A stretch of DNA of 64,000 bases from Saprospiraceae bacterium (GCA_020627535.1 JAHDGU010000002.1:393342-457341), one strand, 5' to 3'. Counted from the stretch's first letter, positions 15,716 to 25,229 are shown. A program made the numbers and translations. The notes: generated from the letters alone by a model not told the origin.

Positions 15716-17653
15716 TTATTTTTTGACATCGATGACGTAAACAGATTTTGCCGCAAGGCTGATCGACATGGCATCGCCCTGGATCTTAGCACCTAGTGCA
15801 TCTTGCAACATCGCTCCCTGAGGTAAAATCTCGGAAAATCTCATTAAGTCTAGCGACTGCTGCTCCCCCTTATTGAGGACCACCATGACCATATCTGTCT
15901 CATCATATCTGAAATACACATAGACGCCATCTTTCGGCACGAAGTGCATCAACTTCCCATGATGCACCACCGGTCTACTCGCTCTCCAGTGTAGTAATTC
16001 TCGTAAAAAAGCTTGAGCCTCACGTGAACGAGCATGCGTGGAGAGCACATCGGCATCTGCATCAAGATCAAATGCATCCTCGACATCAGCATCCCAGCCA
16101 CCTGGAAAATCACTCCTTATCACACCGTGGCTCTCTGTACCTGGATTGGCCATCAGGATCTCAGTGCCATAGTAAAACTGTGGAATGCCTCTCATCGTAG
16201 CCGATAGGACACAGGCCATACGAAAAAGCTCATAGTCCTCTCCTACTTGTGTGAAGATCCGGCTCATATCGTGATTGTCCGGGAAGATCACCAGATCCTC
16301 AGGGTGTGAGTAGTGGAAGTCTTGAGCCAGAGTGGTGTAGAGCTCGATAAGACCCTTGCCCCACTCTTCTTCATTGCGTAGGGCCTCGTGCATTTTCATG
16401 CAAAATGGAAAGTCCATCTGACTTTTGAGACAAGAGCTGTATCCATCACCATTGACTTTGTCTTGTTGCCAATAAGCCACCGTCGCAGGATCATCTGTCC
16501 ACTCTTCACCGACGATACTAAAATTGGGATACTCGCGCTGAATGGCACAAGTCCAGTCTGACATAAAATTGCGATCAGGATAGCTGTATGTGTCCTGGCG
16601 GATTCCTGTAATACCCGAGTACTCAATCCACCAGATCGAGTTTTGTATAAGGTACTTGGCCATAAATGGATTGCGCTGATTGAGATCGGGCATCGTCGGG
16701 ACAAACCATCCGTCAACCATCTCCTTGCGGTCCAGGGCAGAGACATATGGATCCAAGAGTGTTGACTTGCGATGATTGGTATTCTGATATTCCTCTCCTT
16801 GATAATTGAGCCAATCATCAAATGGTAGATCATCCATCCACCAGTGCAGTGAGCCGCAGTGATTGGCGATCATGTCCATGATGATCTTGATGCCTTTTTC
16901 ATCAGCGATGTGACAGAGATCACGATATTCTTCATTACTCCCAAAACGCGGATCTACCTTGTAGTAGTCAGTTGTGGCGTATCCATGATAGGAAGCATGT
17001 GGCATATTATTTTCTAGCACTGGATTGAGCCACACCGCGGTGAAGCCCATATCCTTGATGTAATCGAGTCGATCAATGATCCCCTTGATATCACCGCCAT
17101 GCCGGCCATAGTCCTCATTCCGATTGAGCGTATCAGGATATCCGATGAGTTCGTCATTGCTCGGGTCACCATTGGCAAATCGATCTGGGGTGATCAGGTA
17201 GAGCACATCCGTCTGGTCAAATCCCTGCCGACCTGCACTTGATGCAGATCGCTCTCGAATCGGATAGGCGATGCACATTTGATTTGATTCCTTGGCACTC
17301 GTCGGCCCGATCGCTTCATAGCAGATCTGGATCTCCCCGGCAGGCTCATCTTGGAGATCAAGATCCATAAATACATAGTTGGGATTGTCGGCCTCATGTG
17401 TCGACATCAGCTTGGCATTGACTGCCTTGACGCTCCATCGATACTGCTGTAGATTTTCTCCACGCAGCATCAGTTGGAGATTCTGGTCTTGCATTCCGGA
17501 CCACCAGTTGGGAGGTTCTACTCGTTCTATAAGCTTGGGATCGGCTTCCGCCAAATGCTTTGGCCCATCACAGGCCACGACACTGATCAAAAGGAGCGAG
17601 TATATCACTGTGAAGAGTGATTTCGTGTAGAATATGTGAATTGACTTAGGCAT
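15716..17653 (-). CDS. GH13 alpha-amylase / neopullulanase-type lipoprotein
   Basis: A 645-residue glycoside hydrolase acting on alpha-1,4 glucans (starch, maltodextrins or cyclodextrins). The lipoprotein signal ends at 'ISVVAC'. An N-terminal Cyc-maltodext_N-type beta domain (about 45-145) precedes the GH13 barrel and a C-terminal beta domain ('DMVMVVLNKGEQQSLDL'). Catalytic residues are visible: nucleophile Asp354 in 'GIRQDTY', acid/base Glu383 in 'GEEW', and the third Asp in 'FPDNHDMSR'. Region I appears as 'DMIANHCG'. This domain order matches SusA-like cyclomaltodextrinase/neopullulanase enzymes, but the lipoprotein signal suggests membrane anchoring. Together with the nearby SusC and SusD genes it indicates an alpha-glucan utilisation locus. 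Confidence 0.92.
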   Translation of the reverse strand: MPKSIHIFYTKSLFTVIYSLLLISVVACDGPKHLAEADPKLIERVEPPNWWSGMQDQNLQLMLRGENLQQYRWSVKAVNAKLMSTHEADNPNYVFMDLDLQDEPAGEIQICYEAIGPTSAKESNQMCIAYPIRERSASSAGRQGFDQTDVLYLITPDRFANGDPSNDELIGYPDTLNRNEDYGRHGGDIKGIIDRLDYIKDMGFTAVWLNPVLENNMPHASYHGYATTDYYKVDPRFGSNEEYRDLCHIADEKGIKIIMDMIANHCGSLHWWMDDLPFDDWLNYQGEEYQNTNHRKSTLLDPYVSALDRKEMVDGWFVPTMPDLNQRNPFMAKYLIQNSIWWIEYSGITGIRQDTYSYPDRNFMSDWTCAIQREYPNFSIVGEEWTDDPATVAYWQQDKVNGDGYSSCLKSQMDFPFCMKMHEALRNEEEWGKGLIELYTTLAQDFHYSHPEDLVIFPDNHDMSRIFTQVGEDYELFRMACVLSATMRGIPQFYYGTEILMANPGTESHGVIRSDFPGGWDADVEDAFDLDADADVLSTHARSREAQAFLRELLHWRASRPVVHHGKLMHFVPKDGVYVYFRYDETDMVMVVLNKGEQQSLDLMRFSEILPQGAMLQDALGAKIQGDAMSISLAAKSVYVIDVKK

Positions 17654-17744
17654 TCGTCATAAAATTTTGGTCACTTGTCGATAAATCTGGACTTGGGGCT
17701 ATGGAGTGAAGATATTCGAAGGGTCACGAAAAAAGAAAAATCAA

Positions 17745-17966
17745 ATGAATCAATCAAAGAAGACTCTCAAAAAAGCTAGTGGACTCCTATTCGTCGGTTG
17801 TATCATGCTCGGTATGGCTGCTGGATTTATCATCAATCATCCTCCGATAGGACTTTTCGGTGGGTTGGCGATGGGTTTTTTTGTCAAGGCTGGCATCATG
17901 GTCGCGGCTGATCAATACTATCCTGAGGTAGAAGAAGACTATGATTATGACGAGGTGGTAGACTAG
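17745..17966 (+). CDS. Small two-helix membrane protein
   Basis: A 73-residue protein with a basic N-terminus ('MNQSKKTLKKASG'), two hydrophobic Gly-rich segments (about 13-33 and 36-54), and an acidic tail 'EVEEDYDYDEVVD'. I chose the ATG at 17745; a GTG 13 codons upstream only adds a basic extension. I do not recognise a family. It lies on the opposite strand between the GH13 and SusD genes and is closed by a strong terminator, so it is a separate transcription unit within the glucan locus. Confidence 0.6.
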   Translation: MNQSKKTLKKASGLLFVGCIMLGMAAGFIINHPPIGLFGGLAMGFFVKAGIMVAADQYYPEVEEDYDYDEVVD

Positions 17967-17985
17967 ATCACTATCTCATCAAAGG

Positions 17986-18027
17986 AAAAAGAGCGGATGG
18001 GTCAAGTGATTCATCCGCTCTTTTTTT
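17986..18027 (+). terminator. Strong bidirectional terminator between the small membrane gene and susD
   Basis: AAAAAGAGCGGATG pairs with CATCCGCTCTTTTT, followed by T7 on the plus strand. The A-run on the left gives a T-run on the minus strand too, so it can end both the small membrane protein transcript and the converging SusC/SusD transcript. Confidence 0.85.
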
Positions 18028-18043
18028 GCGTATCAATTCATTT

Positions 18044-18055
18044 GGCCGAAAGGCC
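18044..18055 (+). repeat. Dispersed GAAA-loop mini-hairpin
   Basis: CATTT then GGCC-GAAA-GGCC, immediately 3' of the susD stop on the opposite strand. It is a member of the dispersed family with a stem different from the GGC/GCC copies. Confidence 0.6.
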
Positions 18056-18059
18056 TGTG

Positions 18060-20246
18060 CTAATAGCCCTCATTCTGTACGAGAGTTGGATTGGCATTGA
18101 GATCAGCGACAGGTATCGGATAGACAATGCGGAAGTCCTCTACCGCCTGACCCGCTTTGATACCACCTTTCCAAGACCACAGGTATTCAGAGCCTGTGAG
18201 CAATCCAAATCTCACCAGATCAGTTCTGCGATGGCATTCCCAATAAAGCTCTCTTGCTCTTTCATCAATCAAGAGATCAAGATCCAATTCGTCTGAGGTG
18301 ATATTGCCACCTGGTCCTTTGTACGTACGCTCTCTGACGGCATTAAAGTAGTCAGTGGCTTTAGAAATATCACCGCCAGAGCGGAGGAGGCACTCAGAAG
18401 CCATCAGATAAAAATCTGCCAATCGAAAGACCGGAAAGTCCGTATCCACGTGATCACGATTGGAGCCTGGCAGTCCGTCACGCGTAACATTTTTAAACTT
18501 CGACACTGCATAGCCCTGACTGTATTCTGAGATCATATCGATCTCGAGTGTCTGTCCTTCTGTGCTGAAGATGGCTCTGCGATCAAATGAAGTGCTGAGC
18601 AGGCTGTACGTGTAGTCAGGCTTGTCCACATCGAGAAATATTTCAACAGGTCCAGCTGCTGGAAACTCGATGGCAGCACCCTCCTTGTCCAAGACACGGT
18701 CAAGCTCATTGTCTCCGAGGGTAAATCCATTGTCCCCAGTGCTCACAAAGCTCGCTGTGCCTCCGAGTAGATCAAAAGCTGCACGAAGCATACCTGCCTC
18801 TTCATTCCAGACGAAATCAGCCTGGCCGCCAGAGATGGCATCACCTTCGATACTCCAGTCTTGACGCTCCAGTACATATGTATTGTCATTGAGATCTACT
18901 TTAATATAGTACAGCCCTGCTTCTCCTGCTACGATCGGAGCGCCATTGCTTTCGAGGCTACCGTCGCCATCATTATCACCCAGTTTCAGGGCATTGGCAG
19001 GGATGCGCGTAATCTCGAATGTGCTATTGTCATCAGGGAAGTATTTATAACCTTCAAAGACGTTGTCTCCTGCAGGCGAGCTGATATCATTGTCACCATC
19101 CTCATACACATAGCCTTGATGATCACCTGGTACAAAGAGCTTGCGATAACTCGCCGTCTCGCCCTGATTGAAGCCAGTGATTTCCCCTCCTCCTCCAGAG
19201 CCAAACTTGTTGATCAACTCAGGTGTCGTACGAGTACCACCCCAGCCATTGACAACGCCAAATAGATCTGCATCTAGATCACCACCGATACTTGCTCTGA
19301 TGATGAAGGTCGTGCCTCCCCAAGTCCGCGTATTGATGCCATCAAAGGCAATGGGAAAGATGAGCTCATCTGAGAGATGATTGTCTGCTAGGAAGAGGTG
19401 CTCATAGTCTTCATCCAGTTGATAGCCAGCATTGATGATTCTCTCGGAGAATGCAAGAGACTCATCCCACTTAGCTTCTCCGATGTAGACTTCTGCGTTG
19501 AGGTAGAGCTTGGCGAGTAGGGCCCAGACGGCACCTTGATCTGCACGAGCGTAATCATTGCTGCGGACAGGGGCGATCTGCGGCTCGATGTCTAGAAGCT
19601 CTGTCTCAATAAAATCATAGATGAATCTAGCATCACGCTGTTGTGGGAAGAATGCACCAATGGGATCATCTTCTGTGACAAAAGGAATATTACGAAAAAA
19701 ATCTAGTGCATGATAGTAACTCAAAGCTCTCAGAAATCTGGCCTCAGCGCGCATTCCTTGGATCTGGTCGCTGAGCTCGCTACTGACACCTCTCTCATCC
19801 AATACATCAGCTTCTGTCTGACGGAGAAACTCGTTACACACAGAAATCTGGTAATAGATACGGGAGTACATGGCGGAGATGAACCCGTCTAGCGCTGTCC
19901 AATCCATATCATGAAAATCTGCTATTGTCTGATCATTCCATCCGATTACAGCCTCCTCAGTGGGAAGCTCCTGCATCTTCCACAAAAGTCTTAGATAGCT
20001 ACTGAAGCCCTCATCAATCCTATTGATATCAGGATTCCCTGCTGGACCGACCTGACCAGTGACGGCCAGACCAGAGTAGCACTTGGCCAATACTGATATG
20101 TAGGATGCTTCGTCTGAATAAACCACATTGGGCGTAGATATGTCGTCGTCTAGTGGCTGCGTGTCCAAGTCACTGAAACATGAGCTCATAAGTAGCGCAA
20201 CAGTAAAGAGAGTAAATGCTCTTGATAAAACTCGCTTAATATTCAT
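18060..20246 (-). CDS. SusD-like glycan-binding lipoprotein with inserted SusE/F-like modules
   Basis: A 728-residue outer-membrane lipoprotein ('ALLMSSC' lipobox), considerably longer than the ~500-550 residues usual for SusD. I chose the ATG at 20246, which starts the signal and leaves 31 bp after susC. N-terminal SusD/TPR helices ('YSDEASYISVLAKCYSG', 'GMRAEARFLRALSYYHALDFF') and the C-terminal RagB/SusD part ('FPVFRLADFYLMASECLLR', 'ERARELYWECHRRTDLVRFG') are normal. Between them, about residues 375-555, sit two segments resembling SusE/SusF starch-binding modules: one ending 'GLYYIKVDLNDNTYVL', the next starting 'WSIEGDAISGG' and ending 'VDKPDYTYSLL'. It should bind alpha-glucan at the surface and act as the lid of SusC. 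Confidence 0.88.
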   Translation of the reverse strand: MNIKRVLSRAFTLFTVALLMSSCFSDLDTQPLDDDISTPNVVYSDEASYISVLAKCYSGLAVTGQVGPAGNPDINRIDEGFSSYLRLLWKMQELPTEEAVIGWNDQTIADFHDMDWTALDGFISAMYSRIYYQISVCNEFLRQTEADVLDERGVSSELSDQIQGMRAEARFLRALSYYHALDFFRNIPFVTEDDPIGAFFPQQRDARFIYDFIETELLDIEPQIAPVRSNDYARADQGAVWALLAKLYLNAEVYIGEAKWDESLAFSERIINAGYQLDEDYEHLFLADNHLSDELIFPIAFDGINTRTWGGTTFIIRASIGGDLDADLFGVVNGWGGTRTTPELINKFGSGGGGEITGFNQGETASYRKLFVPGDHQGYVYEDGDNDISSPAGDNVFEGYKYFPDDNSTFEITRIPANALKLGDNDGDGSLESNGAPIVAGEAGLYYIKVDLNDNTYVLERQDWSIEGDAISGGQADFVWNEEAGMLRAAFDLLGGTASFVSTGDNGFTLGDNELDRVLDKEGAAIEFPAAGPVEIFLDVDKPDYTYSLLSTSFDRRAIFSTEGQTLEIDMISEYSQGYAVSKFKNVTRDGLPGSNRDHVDTDFPVFRLADFYLMASECLLRSGGDISKATDYFNAVRERTYKGPGGNITSDELDLDLLIDERARELYWECHRRTDLVRFGLLTGSEYLWSWKGGIKAGQAVEDFRIVYPIPVADLNANPTLVQNEGY

Positions 20247-20277
20247 ATTCCTTAATTTTTCAATTAACAACTTCAGA

Positions 20278-23232
20278 CTAAAAGTTGACATCTATACCAA
20301 AAACAAAAATTCTCGACCGAGGGTAAATATTCCCGTCAATACCACCAAAGACTTCTGGATCAAGTCCTTCATACTTGGTAATGACAAAAGGATTTTGAAC
20401 TGTCAACGAGGCTCGTAAGGATTTGACCCCAATATCCTCTAAAGTATATCCCGCCGTGATATGGTCCATTCGGAAAAAATCTGCTCGTTCTATGAAGTGG
20501 TCACTGAAAGTCACTTCACTTTGCTCTTGGACATTGTTGGTCACGCCAGACCTATGAAGATTACTTATGGCCCCAGAGATTCTATTTATCCTTCCGAGGT
20601 ATCCACCTTCAGTTTTGATATTATTGTAATTGTAGTTTCCAAAATTGGCACGACCAGCAAAGGAAAAATCAAACTTCCCAATATTGAGATTACTGGTAAT
20701 ACCAGCAACAACATCAGGCGCCGGATTTTCAAATCGATAGAAGTCCTCGCCATTCACGACTCCATCATTATTGATGTCTTCAAATTCTCCGGTAATAATA
20801 TTTCCTTCTTCATCAAACTTTTGCTGCTGCACAAAATATGTTCTGACAGGAAATCCCACTGTAAAGAGCTGTATGGTAGAGCCGACTCCACCTGCGATGC
20901 CGCCTGTCCGGATACCAATATAATCTGGATCATCCACCGCGGTCAATTTGGTAACCTCATTCTGATTGTAAGCACCATTCAGCGCCAAGTCCCATGTTAT
21001 TTTTGCTGTCTTGATCGGAGTCAACCATAGAGCTAATTCAACTCCACGATTTTGAAGATTGCCTACGTTGGTATTGATCTCATCACCAAAATTACTTCCA
21101 GCTGCAGGGGTGACTATATTTAGCAGATCTGTTGAGCTAGATCGATAAACATCAAGCGTTCCCCAAATCCGATCTTTGATAATACCAAAGTCAACCCCAA
21201 AGTTGAGCGAAGCAGCATTCTCCCACTTAATCCTTTCATCATATGGATCCGGCCTCAAAGTAGTAATGAACTGATCTCCAAATTGATATCTGGCATTGAC
21301 CTCACTAGACGTATAGAGACCCTGATATGCATAATATGGACCGATAGACTCTTGTCCTGTCACGCCATAGCTTGCCCGCAATTTCAGACGATCAAATACC
21401 TTTCTATCTGTTTCAAATAGCTTGTAGGCCATCGCAGCAGCAGGAAACCAACCCCATCTATTCTCTGGACTAAAGCGGGAAGTACCATCTCGACGAACAG
21501 AAAGTGTTAATAATAGATTTTCCTTGAAAGTAACATTGGCTCTAGCGAACATCCCAATGAGAACTAGCTCTTGCTCGAAGCTGTCTTCGTTTCGAATTTC
21601 TGTCGCAAGTTCTCGATTATTGAATGAATTATTCTGATTAAATCTTTGATAACTGTAACCAGTCATCAAATCCAAATCAAGACTACTTCCGAGAGACTCC
21701 TTGTAGTTCAGGTAGAACTCCAAGAGGCTATTGGTATTCTCCCCTTCAAAGTTGTTCTCAAATCCATTGGGATTGAAGGCAGCAGTTGTATCATTGAAAC
21801 TGTATCCACTGCCGTTGGATCTATCTAGTGCAAGATTCAAATTTGCTCTCAATGCAGGCAAAAAGGGCATGCGATAGTCTGCAGTAAAACTTGACACCAA
21901 TCTAGTTGACTGAGTCTCATCGATCCTCTGCTCGAGCAGTGCGACTGGGTTGGCATCTGAAAGACCAACCACGTCTCCATCACTATCGAGCCAAGTCGTG
22001 TACCCACCAAATCTATTGCCATCGGGATCAAAAACGGACTGCGTCGGGTCAAAGCTTGCTGCAGCTCCAATAGCACCTCGCGAAGCAAAGAAATTATCAA
22101 CATGCGAAAATTTCAGACCAACGTTGATTTGAAGCTTATTGTCGAGTAGTCTTGGATTAATATTGAGCGAAGCAGTGTATCGTTCGAATTTCTCAGTCTT
22201 CAAGACCCCATCTAAGTTGCTGTAGCCGAGAGACGCTCGAATCGGCACTGGGCCCACGCCACCAGAAAGCCCCACTGCATGCTCATGCCCGAGCGCCGTC
22301 TGATAGATCTCATCCTGCCAGTTGGTTTTACTGTCTCCGAGTAAGGCATATCGTTCACTTTCCGTACCGAATATATCACCGACAAGTTCACGATACTCAT
22401 CAGCCTGTAGTACGTCAAGCTGACCTACTGTGGAGCTTTGAGATATCTTTCCTGAGTAGGAGACATTCCATCCTTCTCCGATAAATCCAGTTTTTGTCTT
22501 GATGATGATTACGCCACCCGCAGCTCGGTTACCATAGATAGCAGCCGCCGAAGCATCTCGAAGTACAGTGATACTCTCTATATCATTTGGGTTGATAAGA
22601 TTGAGAGGATTACGACTGCCGCCCACACCTCCAAAATCATAAGGCACACCATCAACTACGTAAAGAGGATCGCTGGATGCTCCTAATGACGCATCCCCAC
22701 GTATCCTGATTGCTGCCCCATCTCCAGGAGCTCCCCCAGCCGTCACACTCACACCGGGTACCTTACCCGCAAGCATCTGCTGAGCACTGGTCACTACACC
22801 TTTGTTGAAGTCTTTGGTGGAAACCGCCTGTATGGATCCTGTGAGATCTTCTCTCTTCACCTCACCATAGCCGATGACGACCACTTCATCGAGGAGCTGA
22901 CCTGAACTCATGGGGACATTGATCTCAGATTGACCTTGCAAGAGAATCTGTACATCTTCAAATCCTGTATAGCTGAATACGAGTGTCTCTCCATCGGTAG
23001 CCTCGATCTCGTAGTTACCATCAAGGTCTGTGACCGTACCACGTGTTGTTCCCAGCACTTCAATACTTGCAGATATCAGACCCTCTCCAGACTCAGCATC
23101 TGAGACGACACCACTGATCATTCTCATGTCTTGCGCATATCCTGCACTGATGGCAAGGATCAGAGTGAAAATCGATAAGCCCGCCCTACGAGAAAGAGGT
23201 AATAAATTGGCAATGAGGTACATTAGCTTCAT
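20278..23232 (-). CDS. SusC-like TonB-dependent glycan importer
   Basis: A 984-residue outer-membrane transporter. After the signal peptide ('GLSIFTLILAISAGYAQ') comes a carboxypeptidase-regulatory-like domain ('ISGVVSDAESGEGLISASIEVLGTTRG'). Next is the TonB-box-like 'LDEVVVIGYGEV', the plug ('GVIIIKTKTG', 'YVVDGVPYD', 'ITVLRDASAAAIYGNRAAGG'), and a large barrel ending in 'RIFVFGIDVNF'. It imports oligosaccharides captured by SusD using TonB energy. A perfect -7 element, TATATTTG, lies 20 bp upstream of the ATG, so susC starts the operon susC-susD. Substrate is inferred as maltodextrins from the GH13 and SusE/F-like neighbours. Confidence 0.95.
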   Translation of the reverse strand: MKLMYLIANLLPLSRRAGLSIFTLILAISAGYAQDMRMISGVVSDAESGEGLISASIEVLGTTRGTVTDLDGNYEIEATDGETLVFSYTGFEDVQILLQGQSEINVPMSSGQLLDEVVVIGYGEVKREDLTGSIQAVSTKDFNKGVVTSAQQMLAGKVPGVSVTAGGAPGDGAAIRIRGDASLGASSDPLYVVDGVPYDFGGVGGSRNPLNLINPNDIESITVLRDASAAAIYGNRAAGGVIIIKTKTGFIGEGWNVSYSGKISQSSTVGQLDVLQADEYRELVGDIFGTESERYALLGDSKTNWQDEIYQTALGHEHAVGLSGGVGPVPIRASLGYSNLDGVLKTEKFERYTASLNINPRLLDNKLQINVGLKFSHVDNFFASRGAIGAAASFDPTQSVFDPDGNRFGGYTTWLDSDGDVVGLSDANPVALLEQRIDETQSTRLVSSFTADYRMPFLPALRANLNLALDRSNGSGYSFNDTTAAFNPNGFENNFEGENTNSLLEFYLNYKESLGSSLDLDLMTGYSYQRFNQNNSFNNRELATEIRNEDSFEQELVLIGMFARANVTFKENLLLTLSVRRDGTSRFSPENRWGWFPAAAMAYKLFETDRKVFDRLKLRASYGVTGQESIGPYYAYQGLYTSSEVNARYQFGDQFITTLRPDPYDERIKWENAASLNFGVDFGIIKDRIWGTLDVYRSSSTDLLNIVTPAAGSNFGDEINTNVGNLQNRGVELALWLTPIKTAKITWDLALNGAYNQNEVTKLTAVDDPDYIGIRTGGIAGGVGSTIQLFTVGFPVRTYFVQQQKFDEEGNIITGEFEDINNDGVVNGEDFYRFENPAPDVVAGITSNLNIGKFDFSFAGRANFGNYNYNNIKTEGGYLGRINRISGAISNLHRSGVTNNVQEQSEVTFSDHFIERADFFRMDHITAGYTLEDIGVKSLRASLTVQNPFVITKYEGLDPEVFGGIDGNIYPRSRIFVFGIDVNF

Positions 23233-23251
23233 GATTTGGTAACAATTGTTT

Positions 23252-23259
23252 CAAATATA
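23252..23259 (-). promoter_or_regulatory. -7 element TATATTTG of the susC-susD transcript
   Basis: On the minus strand TATATTTG exactly fits TAnnTTTG and lies 20 bp before the susC ATG. It is in the 113-bp divergent region shared with the SusE/F-like gene. Confidence 0.65.
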
Positions 23260-23270
23260 GCTCGTGTTTT

Positions 23271-23278
23271 TTATCTTC
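23271..23278 (+). promoter_or_regulatory. -7-like element TATCTTCG of the divergent SusE/F-like gene
   Basis: TATCTTCG differs from TAnnTTTG at one base. It lies 68 bp before the chosen ATG (23346) and 12 bp from the susC -7 element, so the two promoters are back to back and could share one regulator. Confidence 0.45.
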
Positions 23279-23345
23279 GTGTCGTTCTGACACTATTTTA
23301 ATTTTGAGAATCAAACCATTTTACTACAAGCCAAACTCATTGACT

Positions 23346-25148
23346 ATGAAAAAAAATTTACTCTTAATCGTCATGTTGGCCTTTGCTGGATCCATGTTTG
23401 GACAGTATACCATAGGCCTCATCGGTGACGCAACTCCCACTGGCTGGGATGCGGACACCAATCTAGTCCAGACGGACTCCGTTACCTGGGAGATGGACGT
23501 CGACCTCGTCGTAGGTCAGGCCAAATTCCGCGAAAATGATATGTGGGACAACAGCTGGGGTGGCACTGACTTTCCTGCAGGTATGGCTATCCTCAATACA
23601 TTTGACAATATTCCGATCCCATACGCTGGTCGGTATCATATTGAGCTGGACACTTCTGTCCCATCTTACAACTTCATCATCGAGAGCCCTATGGGTATCA
23701 TCGGCAATGCCATACCAGGTAACGAATGGACTGAAGATGTCAACATGTATCCAGTCGAAGGCAATCCCAATGCTTGGACGATCGTCCTTGAATTGCAAGT
23801 GGGTGAGTGCAAATTCCGTCTCAATGATGACTGGGCTGACAACTGGGGCGGCGGTGGCTTCCCTACGGATACGGCCATCTTCAACTCCCCAAGTAACATC
23901 ATGGTTGATCAGGCTGGAGAATACGAGATCACATTTGACACAGCTACACTTATTTACAGCTTTGAGCAAAATGTGCGCTACGAAAGCATCGGCATTATCG
24001 GTGATGCCACACCTACAGGCTGGGATGCAGATACCAATATGGTGCAAAACTCAGAGAACCCAGCTGAGTACAATCTTGACTTAGATCTGACAGATGGCGG
24101 ATGTAAGTTCAGAGCCAATGATGACTGGGCTGACAACTGGGGTGGTACTGATTGGCCATCTGGTGTCGGTGTATTCAATGGTCCTGACAACATACCAGCG
24201 CAAGCTGGACGCTATAGAATTTCTTTCAATGTAGAATCATTGGAATACAACTTCGTTGAGATCGTTGACTATGCCACAGTGGGCATAGTTGGTACAGCTG
24301 TCAACGGAGACTTTACCACCATCTCGGCTATGAATAAGATTGATGCCGAAAACTACGAGCTCAGAGCAGAGCTCAGTAGTGGTGATCTCCTCTTTGTAGG
24401 AAATGAAGATCTAGCGATCAACTGGGGAAGTGGTGACTTTCCATCTGGTACTGCTGAAAGAGACGGCGCGCTGATCCCGATTCCTGAGGGTGACTATGTG
24501 ATTACCTTCAACACGGTATCCGGTGCTTACAACTTCGAAGTAGTCATCGAATACGATGCTGTATCTCTCGTCGGTAAGTCAGGACCATTCGGTGCATGGC
24601 CAGAGCCAGATGATATGGGTGCAAGAGACACCTATCTCGAGAAGGACTCAGAGGATCCAAACTCATGGTCTGGAGAAGGTATCGAACTTACATCTTACAT
24701 GGGTGCAGACGACGAAGGTGTCAAATTCAGAGCAGATACCATGTGGACTGTCAACTGGGGTGCTGCAGAATTTCCAGCAGGGAGCGGCACACAAGATGGT
24801 CCAAATATCCAGTGTCTAGAAGGTACGTACAACATCACCTTCAATGATGTATCAGGTGAATACGTATTCGTCGAGTCTTCTTCTACCAACAATCTTGTCA
24901 AACCAGAGGAAATCACTGTATTCCCCAATCCGACAAGCTCTGATCTTACGGTAGACTTGAGTAGACTCAATGCTACTGGCGAGATCTCAGTCCGAGTCTT
25001 CAGTGCACAAGGGACGATGATCAGTGACGTCAAGACAGAGGCAAATGATCAGATTCAGGTGAAGACAAGCAGTCTAGAGACTGGCATGTACTACTTGAGC
25101 ATTCAAGGAGAGAATTTCCTTGTCTCCAAGAACTTCTCCGTGAAGTAA
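23346..25148 (+). CDS. Secreted protein of five SusE/F-like starch-binding modules with T9SS signal
   Basis: A 600-residue protein. I chose the ATG at 23346, which opens a good signal peptide ('MKKNLLLIVMLAFAGSMFGQ'); the upstream 14 codons are poor leader sequence. Five repeats of about 95-110 residues follow, each with 'IGxxGDATPTGWDxDTNM', 'KFRxNDDWxxNWGG' and 'AGxYxIxFD' cores: about 20-115, 116-215, 218-315, 316-405 and 408-520. This is the SusE/SusF-type carbohydrate-binding module. The last ~75 residues are a type A T9SS sorting domain ('VFPNPTSSDLTVDL'). Unlike SusE and SusF it has no lipobox, so it is probably exported by T9SS and attached to, or released from, the surface. No enzymatic domain is seen. 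Repeats 1-3 are the most alike, repeat 4 is degenerate. Confidence 0.87.
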   Translation: MKKNLLLIVMLAFAGSMFGQYTIGLIGDATPTGWDADTNLVQTDSVTWEMDVDLVVGQAKFRENDMWDNSWGGTDFPAGMAILNTFDNIPIPYAGRYHIELDTSVPSYNFIIESPMGIIGNAIPGNEWTEDVNMYPVEGNPNAWTIVLELQVGECKFRLNDDWADNWGGGGFPTDTAIFNSPSNIMVDQAGEYEITFDTATLIYSFEQNVRYESIGIIGDATPTGWDADTNMVQNSENPAEYNLDLDLTDGGCKFRANDDWADNWGGTDWPSGVGVFNGPDNIPAQAGRYRISFNVESLEYNFVEIVDYATVGIVGTAVNGDFTTISAMNKIDAENYELRAELSSGDLLFVGNEDLAINWGSGDFPSGTAERDGALIPIPEGDYVITFNTVSGAYNFEVVIEYDAVSLVGKSGPFGAWPEPDDMGARDTYLEKDSEDPNSWSGEGIELTSYMGADDEGVKFRADTMWTVNWGAAEFPAGSGTQDGPNIQCLEGTYNITFNDVSGEYVFVESSSTNNLVKPEEITVFPNPTSSDLTVDLSRLNATGEISVRVFSAQGTMISDVKTEANDQIQVKTSSLETGMYYLSIQGENFLVSKNFSVK

Positions 25149-25185
25149 TCGGCCGAAACAAAGCAAAACAACTATCCGAACATGG

Positions 25186-25219
25186 AAGCCGCTCAGAGCA
25201 ATCTGAGTGGCTTTTTTTT
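25186..25219 (+). terminator. Rho-independent terminator after the SusE/F-like gene
   Basis: AAGCCGCTCAGA pairs with TCTGAGTGGCTT (one G-T pair) around GCAA, followed by T8. It ends the transcript 37 bp after the stop codon. Confidence 0.85.
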
Positions 25220-25220
25220 G

Positions 25221-25229
25221 TACCTTTTG
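25221..25229 (+). promoter_or_regulatory. -7-like element TACCTTTTG upstream of the BNR-repeat gene
   Basis: TACCTTTTG is the TAnnTTTG consensus with one extra T. It lies 48 bp before the ATG at 25277, directly after the terminator of the preceding gene. Confidence 0.4.
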
